Positions 10,521 to 21,304 of a DNA stretch of 64,000 nt are shown one piece after another. Below the pieces are notes generated by a model, which saw nothing but the letters and a program-made list of their open reading frames with translations, was not told where the DNA came from and did not search any database. The stretch's first letter is position 1; each line of letters opens with the position of its first letter. This DNA is from Triticum aestivum. Its lineage: Eukaryota; Streptophyta; Magnoliopsida; Poales; Poaceae. Position numbers and translations under genes: made by a program. The DNA is taken from positions 124,935,116 to 124,999,115 of the forward strand of contig NC_057797.1 in assembly GCF_018294505.1 (NCBI RefSeq). The letters are read 5' to 3'.

Positions 10521-13323
10521 ATTCCTGCTCGTCCTCGAGTAGGTAAATGATAAAAATAGAATTTTTGATGCAAAGTGCTACTTGGCATAATTTCAATGTA
10601 AATCTTCTTAATTGTGGTATGATAATTCAGATTCAAAAGATTCAAGACAAAAGTTCATGTTGACATAAAAATAATAATACTTCAAGCATACTAAGAAAGC
10701 AATTGTGTCTTCTCAAAATAACATGGCCAACGAAAGCTATCCCTACAAAATCATATAGTCTGGCTATGCTTTATCTTCACCAGACAAAGTATTTAAATCA
10801 TGCACAACCCTGATGACAAGCCAAGCAATTGTTTCATACTTTTGACATTTTAAAAACTTTTTCGATCCTCACGCAATACATGAGCGTGAGCCATGGATAT
10901 AGCACTATATGTGGAATAGAATGGTGGTTGTGGAGAAGACAAAAAGAGGGGAAGATAGTCTCACATCAACCAGGCGTATCAAAGAGCTATGGAGATGCCC
11001 ATCAATAGATATCAATGTGAGTGAGTAGGGATTGCCATGCAACGGATGCACTAGAGCTATAAGTATATGAAAGCTCAACAAAAGAAACTAAGTGGGTGTG
11101 CATCCAACTCGCTTGCTCACGAAGACCTAGGGCATTTTGAGGAAGCCCATCATTAGAATATACAAGCCAAGTTCTATAATGAAAAATTCCACTAGTATAT
11201 GAAAGTGACAGAATGAGAGACTCTCTATCATGAAGATCATGGTGCTACTTTGAAGCACAAGTGTGGTCAAAGGATAGTAACATTGTCCTTTCTTTCTTTT
11301 TCTCTCATTTTTTTGTTTAGGCCTTTTCTCTTTTTTTATGGCCTCTTTTTTTCTTCCGGAGTCTCATCCCGACTTGTGGGGGAATCATAGTCTCCATCAT
11401 CCTTTCCTCACTTGGGACAATGCTCTAAAAATGATGATCATCACACTTTTTATTTTTCTTACAACTCAATACTTAGAACAAGATATGACTCTATATGAAT
11501 GCCTCCGGCGGTGTACCGGGATATGCAATGAATCAAGAGTGACATGTATGAAATAATTATGAACGGTGGCTTTGCCACAAATACGATGTCAACTACATGA
11601 TCATGCTAGCAATATGAAAATGATGGAGCGTGTCATAATAAACGGAACGGTGGAAAGTTGTTTTGCAATATATCTCGGAATGGCTATGGAAATGCCATGA
11701 TAGGTAGGTATGGTGGCTGTTTTGAGGAAGGTATTTGGTGGGTGTATGATACCGGCGAAAAGTGCACGGTATTAGAGAGGCTAGCAATGGTGGAAGGAAG
11801 GAAAGTGCGTATAACCCATGGACTCAACACTAGTCATAAAGAACTCATATACTTATTGCAAAAATCTAGAAGTTATCAAAGAAAAGTATTACATGCATGC
11901 TCCTAGGGGGATAGATTGGTAGGAAAATACCATCGCTCGTCCCCGACCGCCACCCATAAGGAAGACAATCAATAAATAAATCATGCTCCGACTTCATCAC
12001 ATAACGGTTCACCATACGTGCATGCTACGGGAATCATAAACTTTAACACAAGCATTTCTCAAATTCACAACTACTCAACTAGCATGACTCTAATATCACC
12101 ATCCTCATATGTGAAAACAATTATCAAGCATCAATTTTTTTCTTAGTATTCAACGCACTCAAAAGAAAGTTTTACAAATCTTGAATACCAAGCATATTAT
12201 TATTAAGCAAATTACCATGCTATTAAGACTCTCAAAATAATCTAAGTGAAGCATGAGAGATAAATAGTTTCTATAAAACAAATCCACCACCATGCTCTAA
12301 AAGATATAAGTGAAGCACTAGAGCAAAACTATAAAACTCAAAAGATATAAGTGAAGCACTAGAGTAAAACTATAGAGCTCAAAAGATATAAGTGAAGCAC
12401 ATAGAGTATCCTATCAAATTCCAAATTATGTATGGCTCTCTCAAAAGGTTTGTACAGAAAGGATGACTGTGGTAAACTAATAAGCAAAGACTCAAATAAT
12501 ACAAGACGCTCCAAGCAAAACACATATCATGTGGTGAATAAAAATATAGCTCCAAGTAAAGTTACCGATAGAAGTAGACGAAAGAGGGGATGCCTTCTGG
12601 GGCATCCCAAGCTTTGGCTTTTAGTTGTCCTTAGATTATCTTGGGGGTGCCATGGGCATCCCCAAGATTAGGCTCTTGCCACTCCTTGTTCCATAATCCA
12701 TCAAATCTTTACCCAAAACTTGAAGACTTCACAACACAAAACTTAAAGTACAAAACTCGTGAGCTCCGTTAGCGAAAGAAAACAAAAGACCACTTCAAGG
12801 TACTGTAATGAACTCATTCTTTATTTATATTGGTGTTAAACCTACTGTATTCCAACTTCTCCATGGTTTATAAACTATTTTACTAGCCATAGATTCATCA
12901 AAATAAGCAAACAACACACGAAAAACAGAATCTGTCAAAAACAGAACAGTCTGTAGTAATTTGTAGCTAGCGCAAGATCTGGAACCCCAAAAATTCTAAA
13001 ATAAATTTCTAGACATGAGGAATTTATCTATAAACAATCTGCAAAAATAATTAGCTAAATATATCTCTCCAAATAAAAATTGCAGCAGTTCTCGTGAGCG
13101 CTAAAGTTTCTATTTTTTACAGCAAGTTCAACAAGACTTTCCCCAAGTCTTCCCAACGGTTCTACTTGGCACAAACACTAATTAAACACAAAAAATAGAG
13201 GCTAAATAATTCATTTATTACTAAACAGGATCAAAAAGCAAGGAATAAAAATAAAATTGGGTTGCCTCCCAACAAGCGCTATCGTTTAATGCCCCTAGCT
13301 AGGCATAACAAGCAAGAATAGAT
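10521..13323 (-). other. Non-coding 3' internal region of element G
   Basis: 2.8 kb between the gag-like ORF stop and the polypurine tract, with no protein domain seen. It is homologous to 1-2401 of element A over most of its length. Its end near the PPT (10560-10840) recurs in inverted context at 32613-32880. It contains tandem-like copies of 'aaaagatataagtgaagcac' units near 12297-12400. Confidence 0.7.
12297..12400. repeat. Short tandem repeat in G internal region
   Basis: Three near-identical units of about 43 bp built around 'aaaagatataagtgaagcac' followed by 'tagagcaaaactata'. The homologous region of element A (about 1410-1470) has only two units, so the array varies in copy number between family members. 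Confidence 0.6.
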
Positions 13324-14136
13324 CTAGGTATTGCCATCTTTGGTAGGCAATTCTTCAATGAGGCATCTATCTCCCTTAGGAATTTCTTTCTTTCTAGTTA
13401 TTATCAAACTCTTAGGCACAAGATTGAAAAATTCATTTGTAGCAATTGGTTCCTTAATAATAGCAAAAAGATTGGGATGGATACTTATAGATTTAAGATC
13501 CGCAGTTTCCTTACTAGATGATTCACCCTTATTTTTAGGAACATACATAAGCTTGGCAATTTTAGTAGGAGGACTTGGAGTATTCTTTACGTAAGAAAAA
13601 GCGGTTCCCAAGTTCGTAATGATACCCTCAAGTTTATCTATTCTAGTGGAATCTATATTTATTTTCTTATTAACTATGGGTTCCTTTTCCTTAACATTTT
13701 TCAAAGTCATTCCTACCTTAGATCCATATTGGGTAATTTGATTGTGGATCTTTTTATCTAGATTTTCAATTAATTCAGTGGTAGCAACTTTATTTTCAAT
13801 AATTTCAAGTCTTTGCGTAACATGCTCCAAAGTTAACATAGTTCCATTAACCAAAAGAGGTGGTGAGCCAAATAAATCTAACATAGCATTATAAGAATTA
13901 AAAGTATGGCTACCCAAGAAATTCCCTCCAGTAATGGTATCAAGGATATATCTATACAAAGGACTAGCACCTACATAAAAATTGAGGAGAAGAACTGAAG
14001 TAGATTGCTTCTTGGTAGATCTATTTTGAGCATTACAAATTCTATACCAAGAATCTTTTATATTTTCTCCCTCCCTTTGTTTAAAATTTAGAACTTCATT
14101 CTCGGGAGACAATGGAGAAGATATGAGACTAGCCAT
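13324..14136 (-). CDS. gag-like ORF of element G
   Basis: A 270-codon open frame from the Met at 14136 (MASLISSPLSPENEV) to the stop at 13324. The same frame stays open upstream into the LTR, but 14136 follows the PBS and matches the start preserved at 8690. The N-terminal part (KQREGENIKDSWYRICNAQ, NFYVGASPLYRYILDTITGG) resembles the C-terminal half of plant gypsy gag. The middle is helical and may form a coiled coil (LTLEHVTQRLEIIENKVATTEL), and the C-terminus is Lys-rich. No zinc knuckle or protease is present. The frame ends in TKDGNT, directly before the same non-coding module that follows TKDDNT in element A. It is probably a reduced structural protein; its function is not established. 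Confidence 0.7.
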   Translation of the reverse strand: MASLISSPLSPENEVLNFKQREGENIKDSWYRICNAQNRSTKKQSTSVLLLNFYVGASPLYRYILDTITGGNFLGSHTFNSYNAMLDLFGSPPLLVNGTMLTLEHVTQRLEIIENKVATTELIENLDKKIHNQITQYGSKVGMTLKNVKEKEPIVNKKINIDSTRIDKLEGIITNLGTAFSYVKNTPSPPTKIAKLMYVPKNKGESSSKETADLKSISIHPNLFAIIKEPIATNEFFNLVPKSLIITRKKEIPKGDRCLIEELPTKDGNT

Positions 14137-14335
14137 GACGACAAGCGAGCAAACAAAAGGCAAACAGGCAAAAAGAGGCAAATAGAGAAAGAGAGGGAGG
14201 ATAGAGAGAGAGAGAGGGTGAATAAAATGGCAAGGGTGAATTGGGGGAGAGGAAAACGAGAGGCAAATGGCAAATAATGTAATGCGGGAGATAGGGATTA
14301 TGATGGGTACTTGGTATGTTGACTTTTGCGCAGAC

Positions 14336-14353
14336 TCCCCGGCAACGGCACCA
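14336..14353 (-). other. Primer binding site (tRNA-Asp), element G
   Basis: The minus strand reads tggtgccgttgccgggga, 17 of 18 matches to the tRNA-Asp complement, with an 11-nt spacer to the LTR end at 14365. Confidence 0.8.
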
Positions 14354-14364
14354 GAAATTCTTCT

Positions 14365-15950
14365 TGCTACCTCTTGAGCATTGCGTTGGATTTCCCCGAA
14401 GAGGAGAGGATGATGCAGCAAAGTAGCGTAAGTATTTCCCTCAGTTTTTGAGAACCAAGGTATCAATCCAGTAGGAGGCTACGCGCGAGTCCCTCGTACC
14501 TACACAAAAACAATAGCTCAACACAACCAACTCGCTTAGGGGTTGTCAATCCCTTCACGGTCACTTATGAAAGTGAGATCTGATAGAGATGATAAATAAT
14601 ATTTTTTGGTATTTTGGGTATAGAGATGCAAACTGAAAAGTAAAAGGCAAAGTAAAAAAGCAAAGCAATAATAAAGTGATGGAGATTGATATGATGAGAA
14701 AGAGACCCGAGGGCCATAGGTTTCACTAGTGGCTTCTCTCAAGAGCATAAGTATTCTACGATGGGTGAACAAATTACTGTTGAGCAATTGACAGAATTGA
14801 GCATAGTTATGAGAATATCTAGGTATGATCATGTATATAGGCATCACGTCCGAGACAAGTAGACCGACTCCTGCCTGCATCTACTACTATTACTCCACTC
14901 ATCGACCGCTATCCAGCATGCATCTAGAGTATTAAGTTAAAAATAGAGTAACGCCTTAAGCAAGATGACATGATGTAGAGGGATAGTTTCATGCAATATG
15001 ATAAAAAACCCATCTTGTTATCCTCGATGGCAACAATACAATACGTGCCTTGCTGCCCCTTCTGTCACTGGGAAAGGACACCGCAAGATCGAACCCAAAG
15101 CTAAGCACTTCTCCCATGGCAAGAAAAACCAATCTAGTAGGCCAAACCAAACTGATAATTCGAAGAGACTTGCAAAGATAACCAATCATACATAAAAGAA
15201 TTCAGAGAAGATTCAATTATTATTCATAGATAGACTGGATCATAAACCCACAATTCATCGGTCTCAACAAACACATCGCAAAAAGAAGATTACATCAAAT
15301 AGATCTCCATGAGAGAGGGGGAGAACATGGTATTGAGATCCAAAAAGAGAGAAGAAGCCATCTAGCTACTAACTATGGACCCGTAGGTCTGAAGTAAACT
15401 ACTCACACTTCATCGGAGAGGCTTGGATGATGATGTAGAAGCCCTCCGTGATCGATGCCCCCTCCGGTGGAGCTCCGGAACAGGCCCCAAGATGGGATCT
15501 CGTGGATACAGAAAGTTGCGGCGGTGGAATTAGGTTTTTGGCTCCCCTTCTGATCGTTTGGGGATACGTGGATATATATGGGAGGAAGAAGTACGTCGGT
15601 GGAGCAACAGGGGCCCCATGAGGGTGGAGGGCGCGCCTGGGGGGGTAGGCACGCCCCCCTACCTCGTGGGCTCCTGTTACATGGCTTGACGTAGGGTCCA
15701 AGTCTCTTGAGTTGTATTCGGTGAGAAAATCACGTTCCCGAAGGTTTCATTCCGTTTGGACTCCGTTTGATATTCCTTTTCTTCGAAACCCTAAAACAGG
15801 CAAAAAACAGCAATTCTGGGTTGGGCCTCCGGTTAATAGGTTAGTCCCAAAAATAATATAAAAGTGGATAATAAAGCCCAATAATGTCCAAAATAGTAGA
15901 TAATATAACATGGAGCAATCAAAAATTATAGATACGTTGGAGACGTATCA
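14365..15950 (-). repeat. 5' LTR of element G
   Basis: A 1586 bp LTR starting TGATACGTCTCCAACG at 15950 (minus strand). It abuts LINE sequence at 15951. A TATA-like tract (ccatatatatcc) lies near 15572-15583 in the promoter region. Confidence 0.85.
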
Positions 15951-17345
15951 CTCACTTCGTCCATAGCCATGATGTCCTATGGTGGCAAGCTGATGTGGGT
16001 CAATGCAACAGTCACGTCCCTCTTGATCTTTTCCATGTGCACCCTCCGCATCCCTCCTAAGATTGTGGTGATGCTTGATAAGATCAGGCTAAGGTGCCTC
16101 TGGACCAAGAAAACTGATCAGGGAAAAAATGCAATTCTCTGGCCTCTTGGGAAATGGTTTGTAGACCCAAAAAACATGGCGTTCTTGGCGTCTTAAATCT
16201 TAAAGTACAGAATAATGCCTTGCTCCTCAAATTCTTGCATAAATTCTACAATAAGAAGGACATTCCATGGGTGCAGCTCATCTAGAACACCTACTATCAT
16301 GACAAAATTCCACACGCTACACACCCGGTGGGCTCTTTCTGGTGGCGGGATATACTCAAGCTCGTTCCTATTTACCGTGGATCTCGTGTGTTCAGGTGGT
16401 TGATGGCACGACTACCCTTTTCTAGAAAGACATATGGCTCAACAACACTCTTGAGGACAGCCACCCACGTGCCTTCTCCTTTGCCAAGCAAGAGGACGTC
16501 TTGGTTAAAAATTTATTGGAGAGCACGTCACTGCATGAGACCTTCCACCTTCCCCTCTCCCCCAAGCCCCGGAGGAGGTGCGTGATCTACAAGATCTATC
16601 TAGACACCTCGGCCCATCCTCCACAAATAATGATATTTGGTGTTATGTTTGGGGAAAGGCAGATTTCAAAGCTTCTGAATATTACAGGTTCCGTTTCAAA
16701 GATATCCAAGCGCATCCGACTTTTAAATGGTTCTGGCGGTCCAAATGCACAATGAAAATCAAGGTCTTTGGGTGGCTGCTTCTTCAGGACGGACTCAACA
16801 CACGTAACATGCTCAAACGACGCCACTACAACATTGGGGATGATTTTGATTGTCTCCTCTGCGGGCAACCCATTGAGGAAACTGTTGAGCATATGATCTT
16901 CCACTGCACCTTCATCCAGACGTGCTGGACAAAGCTAAACATGACCTGGCCCGCCCCCACCTCCCGGCTTGAGGCAATCCAGCGTGGCCGTGAAACTTGG
17001 AATGATTATTTCTTCATGGAATTTTTTCTCACGGCAGCCTAGAGCCTGTGGAAAGAAAGGAAGAACAAGAATTTCAGAGGGGTGGACCCCAATGTTCAGA
17101 GCTGGCTTAACAGATTCAAAGAGGAATTTGCACTCCTACAACATAGAGTTAGAGAGGCCCATAGAGCCTCTGTCATCTCATTTTGTAAGACCCTTATCTG
17201 ACTGTTTCCCTACTTAGTGTCTTAACTTGGGATAGTCCTGTAAATCATATGTAACTGTTAAAAACCCCTTTCTTAAAGGGGATATATATATACAAAGCAA
17301 TCAGTAGGAGACTCTCCTACTGTCTTTTCCCTGAAAAAAAACAAC
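15951..17345 (+). pseudogene. LINE C-terminal region and 3' end
   Basis: Continuation of the LINE protein after the RT core, in several frames with stops. The segment near 15960-16190 (MMSYGGKLMWVNATVTSLLIF) is the region that follows the RT fingers/palm. It is followed by a zf-RVT domain at about 16590-16960 (KCTMKIKVFGWLLLQDGL, then CLLCGQPIEETVEHMIFHC with paired Cys/His). The coding part ends near 17200. A short 3' UTR then ends in an A-rich tail (ccctgaaaaaaaa, about 17328-17345) next to element J, so the LINE probably inserted into J by target-primed reverse transcription. Confidence 0.8.
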
Positions 17346-17600
17346 AACAGGCACATCCTCACAGATACCGATAGGTATGGCAGTTGATTTGTCAGCCATT
17401 TGCAAAGATATTTCGGTAGGTGTGAGTTTATTCAAATCAAGTATTTTATATAAAGAGAAAGGCATAACACTAACACCAGCTCCAAAATCACATAAAGAAG
17501 TTTTCACATAATTTCTTTTGATGGAGCAAGGTATAGTTGGTATTCCCGGATCACCAAGTTTTTTAGGTACTCCATCTTTAAAAGTATAATTAGCAAGCAT
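17346..17600 (-). pseudogene. Protease N-terminal fragment of element J
   Basis: Contains GVPKKLGDPGIPTIPCSI and the active-site region LCDFGAGVSVMPFSLYKI, with D-F-G where D-T/S-G is usual. It is cut by the LINE tail after ICEDVPVVV. Family members normally continue with a second ILGRPFL signature, which is missing here. Confidence 0.75.
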
Positions 17601-17828
17601 GGTGGAGATTTCAGCTTCCAGTATTTTTCTCTTATTGGTGATGTGATGTCTTTCATGTACTTTGCATAAGGAGGCATTTTTAAGATATCGGTCAAGTGAG
17701 TACGCAACAAGATTGGCCTCAGCATTTCAGCAAAGCGTTCAAATTCTTCATCATCTTTCTTTTTAGTTGACTTAGGTGGAAAGGGCATAGGTTTTTGAAC
17801 CCATGGTTCTCTTTCCTTATCATGTTTT

Positions 17829-19818
17829 CTAGCAAAAAAAGTCTCTTTTATCATATATTTTATTCTTGGGTTGTGGATTATCAAGATCAACTGTTGGTTC
17901 TGTCTCAACATCATTGTCTGGTTCTTTATCATTTGTTTGAGTATTTTCATGAACCTCGTCATTATATTTCTCATTATCAGAAGGTGAGTGTTCATTACCA
18001 GATTGAGTTTCAGCATCAGAGATAGAGATTTCATTATCATTATCAGGAGGTTTTTCTACTTTAGGTTCACTAGAAGCATGCAAAGTCCTATCATTTTTCT
18101 TCTTCTTTTTCCTTTTAGAAGGACTAGGTGCATCAGTGTTAATTATTTGAGAATCTTGTTCAATTCTCTTTGGGTGTCCCTCGGGATAAAGTGGTTCCTG
18201 AGTCACCTTACCTCCTCTAGTGGCTACTCTAACACCAAAGTCATTTATATTGTTGTTCATTTCATCTAACAACTCTCTTTGAGATTTAGCAACTTGTTCT
18301 AGCTGAATTTGAACCATAGAAGCATGCTTCCCTACACCTCTAACATCATTTGAGATTCTAAATAACAAGTCACTCAAGCGAGCAATCATATCAGAATTGT
18401 ATTTCAATTATTTCATAACATTTGCATTGAAGTGATCTACTTTTCTAATGTAGTTTCCAAACTCATCAAGGCATTGGCTAGGGTGCATGTTGTGAGGATT
18501 ATCATTATCATTGAGTTTCATTAGAGAATTTACCTCTACCACCTTAGGTGATGGTGGTGTATCAAGCCCATGTATTTCTTCAATAGGAGGTAAATTTTTG
18601 ACATCCTGAGCTTTAATACCTTTTTACTTCATAGATTTCTTTGCCTCTTGCATATCTTCAGGACTGAGATATAAAATACCCCTCTTCTTTGGAGTGGGTT
18701 TAAGCGGTGGTTCAGGAAGAGTCCAATCATCATAATTTTTCAATATGTTATTCAATAATTCTTCAACTTGCCCAATAGTTTGTTCCCTGAAAACACAACC
18801 AGCACAACTATCTAGGGAATCCCTAGAAGCATCGGTTAGTCCATTATAGAAGATATCAAGTATTTCATTTTTCTTAAGAAGATGATCAGGAAAAAGCATT
18901 AATCAATTGGAGAAGCCTCCCCCAAGCTTGTGGGAGACTCTCTTCTTCAATTTGCACAAAGTTAAATATTTCCTGTAAGGCAACTTGTTTCTTATGAGCA
19001 GGAAAATATTTTTCAGAGAAGTAATAAATCATATCCTGCGGACTACACACACAACCAGGAGCAAGAGTATTGTACCAACCTTTACCATCACCCTTAAATG
19101 AGAACGGAAATAATTTGAGAATATAATAATAGCAAACTTTCTCATGCTGAGCAAAAAGGGTGGCTATATCATTCAACTTAGTAAGATGTGCCATAATAGT
19201 TTCAGTTTCATAACCATGGAAAGGATCAGATTCAACCAAAGTAACCAACTCTGGGTTGACAGAGAATTCAAAACCCTTATCATCAACAAATATAGGTGAA
19301 GTAGCAAACTGAGGATCACATTTCATTTTAGCATTCAAAGTCCTTTCTTTATGCTTGCATAATATTTTTTCTACATCATCTCTATCCTTAAAAGCAAGAA
19401 TATCTCTAGTTGTCTGCTCATTCATAACATAACCTTCCAGTACCTTAGGCAATTCATATCTAGGAGGGCTAGTTCTAATAGGTGTTTCAAGATTTTCAGT
19501 TTCAAGCTCTTCATCAGTTTCAACAATTTCATCAGTTTCAGCATTCTCAAAAGCTCTACTTCTAGCAATTTGTTCATCAAGAAATTCACCTAGTGGCACA
19601 TTATCATCAAGCAAGGTACTTGCATCATCATAAATATCATTCATAGCAGAAGTAGCATCATCAATAACTTGCGACATATTAGGATTAATAGCATGTGGTG
19701 GTGTTGCAAGTCCACTTATAACAGAAGGTGAATCTAAAGCGGAGCTAGATGGCAGTTCCTTACCTCCCCTCGTCTTAGAGGGAAAAATCTTCGTCTTAGC
19801 ATCCTTCAGATTCTTCAT
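17829..19818 (-). pseudogene. gag of element J (frameshifted)
   Basis: Starts at the Met at 19818 (MKNLKDAKTKIFPSK), about 50 nt after the PBS. Acidic N-terminal region, then a retrotrans_gag core (FSFKGDGKGWYNTL, PQDMIYYFSEKYFPAHK) ending at a frameshift near 18890. It continues in another frame (HLLKKNEILDIFYNGLTDASRDSLDSCAG) to a stop near 18626, then on through 18407-17829. The C-terminal part is highly charged with a Lys run (SPSKRKKKKKNDR) and Asp/Glu/Asn-rich sequence. At least two breaks make it non-functional. Confidence 0.75.
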
Positions 19819-19867
19819 AGTGATAAATTGATAATAATACCAAGTGGCTCAACAAATATAGCTATGG

Positions 19868-19885
19868 TCCCCGGCAACGGCGCTA
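19868..19885 (-). other. Primer binding site (tRNA-Asp), element J
   Basis: The minus strand reads tagcgccgttgccgggga, 17 of 18 matches to the tRNA-Asp complement, 11 nt after the LTR end at 19897. Confidence 0.8.
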
Positions 19886-19896
19886 GAAAAAGGTCT

Positions 19897-21304
19897 TGAT
19901 AACCCACAAGTATAGGGGATCGCAACTGTTTTCGAGGGTAGAGTAACCCAAATTTATAGATTCGACACAAGGGGAGCCAAAGAATATTTGCAAGTATTAG
20001 CAGTTGAGTTGTCAATTCAACCACACCTGGAGATTAATTATCTATAGCAAAGTGATCGGTAGCATAGTAATATGATAGATTTGATAGTAGTGGTAGCAGC
20101 AACAGTAACGGTAACAGTGATAGTAATAGTTTTGTAGTAGTAATGATAGTGACAGCAGAAGTAGTAACTTAGCAAGATCAATATGTAGGAAAATCGTAGG
20201 CATTGGATTGACGATTTGTTGGATGATATTCATCATATAACAGTCATAACCTAGGTTGTTACGGCACTAGCTCCAGTTCATAAATATAATGTAGGCATGT
20301 ATTCTGTAAATAGTCATACGTGCTTATGGAAAGAACTTGCATGACGTCTTTTGTCTTACCCTCCCGTGGCAGCGAGGTCCTATTGGAAACTAAGGGATAT
20401 TAAGGCCTTCTTTTAATAGAGAACCAGAACAAAGCATTAACACACGGTGAATACATGAACTCCTCAAACTACGATCATCACTGGGAAGTGTCTCGACTAT
20501 TGTCACTCCGGGGTTGCCGGATCATAACATGTAGTAGGTGACTATAACTTGCAAGATCGGATCTAGAACATATATATAATGGTGATGACATAAATGGTTC
20601 AGATCTGAAATCATGGCACCCGGGCACAAAGTGACAAGCATTAAGCTTGGCAAAGTCATAGCAACATCAGTCTCAGAACATAGTGGATAGTAGGGATCAA
20701 GCCCTAACAAAACTAACTCCATTACATGATGAATCTCATCCAACTCCTCATCTACCAGCGAGCCTACAAAGGAATTACTCACTCTCGGTGGAGAGCATCA
20801 TGGAATTGGCGATGAAGGAGGGTTGGTGATGACGAATACGGAAGATCCCCCTCTCCGGAGCCCCAAACGGACTCCAGATCTGGCATCTCGATGAAGAACG
20901 GGAGGTGACGGCGGCTCCATGTCGTGAAACGAGATAATTCTTTCTCCTTGATTTTTTTCTCGAAAAATATGATTTTATAGCATCAGTTTCAGGGTCTGCG
21001 GAGCCACCAGGTGGGGACAACCCACCTGGGCGCGCTTGGAGGGGTGGCATGCCCTGGTGGGTTGTGCCCACCCAGGTGCCCCACTCCGGTGGTAATTGGA
21101 TCCAGAAATTATCTTTATTCATATAAAAATTCCTCGCAAAGTTTCGTTCCAATCCGAGAACTTTTATTTCTGCACAAAAAACAACACCATGGTAGTTCTG
21201 CTGAAAACAACGTCAGTCCGGGTTAGTGTCATTCAAATCATGCAAATTAGAGTCCAAAAGAAGAGGAAAAGTGTTAGGAAAAGGGGTACGACGGAGACAT
21301 ATTA
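19897..21304 (-). repeat. 5' LTR of element J
   Basis: A 1408 bp LTR ending GGGTTATCA on the minus strand at 19897. It starts at 21304, where TGATACGTCTCCGTCG has decayed to taatatgtctccgtcg. It contains an imperfect gtagta/acagta-type tract at 20075-20175 that is shorter in its relative X. Confidence 0.8.

Larger units (their letters stand above)
8457..15950 (-). mobile_element. Gypsy element G: LTR-internal-LTR-truncated gag array
   Basis: Reading the minus strand from 15950: LTR (15950-14365), tRNA-Asp PBS, gag-like ORF (14136-13324), non-coding region, polypurine tract (10520-10505), second LTR (10504-8916), then a second PBS and the start of another gag truncated near 8457. The middle LTR therefore has a PPT on one side and a PBS on the other. 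This is the layout expected from unequal recombination between two elements or from a tandem copy. The two LTRs look roughly 98-99% identical over the stretches compared, making G the youngest-looking large element here. RT and integrase are absent. Confidence 0.8.
17346..21304 (-). mobile_element. Gypsy element J (Athila-like), 5' half
   Basis: Minus strand: LTR (21304-19897), PBS (19885-19868), gag (19818 to about 17830) and the start of protease (to about 17346), cut by the LINE 3' tail. J is inserted in the RNase H/integrase linker of element H at 21305. Its LTR belongs to the same family as solo LTR X. The rest of J should lie beyond the left window edge, past the LINE 5' end. Confidence 0.75.

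Noticed and set aside
17795..18269. Plus-strand ORFs across 17795-18269
   Set aside because: They are antisense shadows of the charged C-terminal part of J gag and show no domain.
20075..20175. Possible microsatellite in the J LTR
   Set aside because: Units are too irregular (mixed gtagta, acagta, gatagt) to call a true tandem repeat; noted only within the LTR entry.
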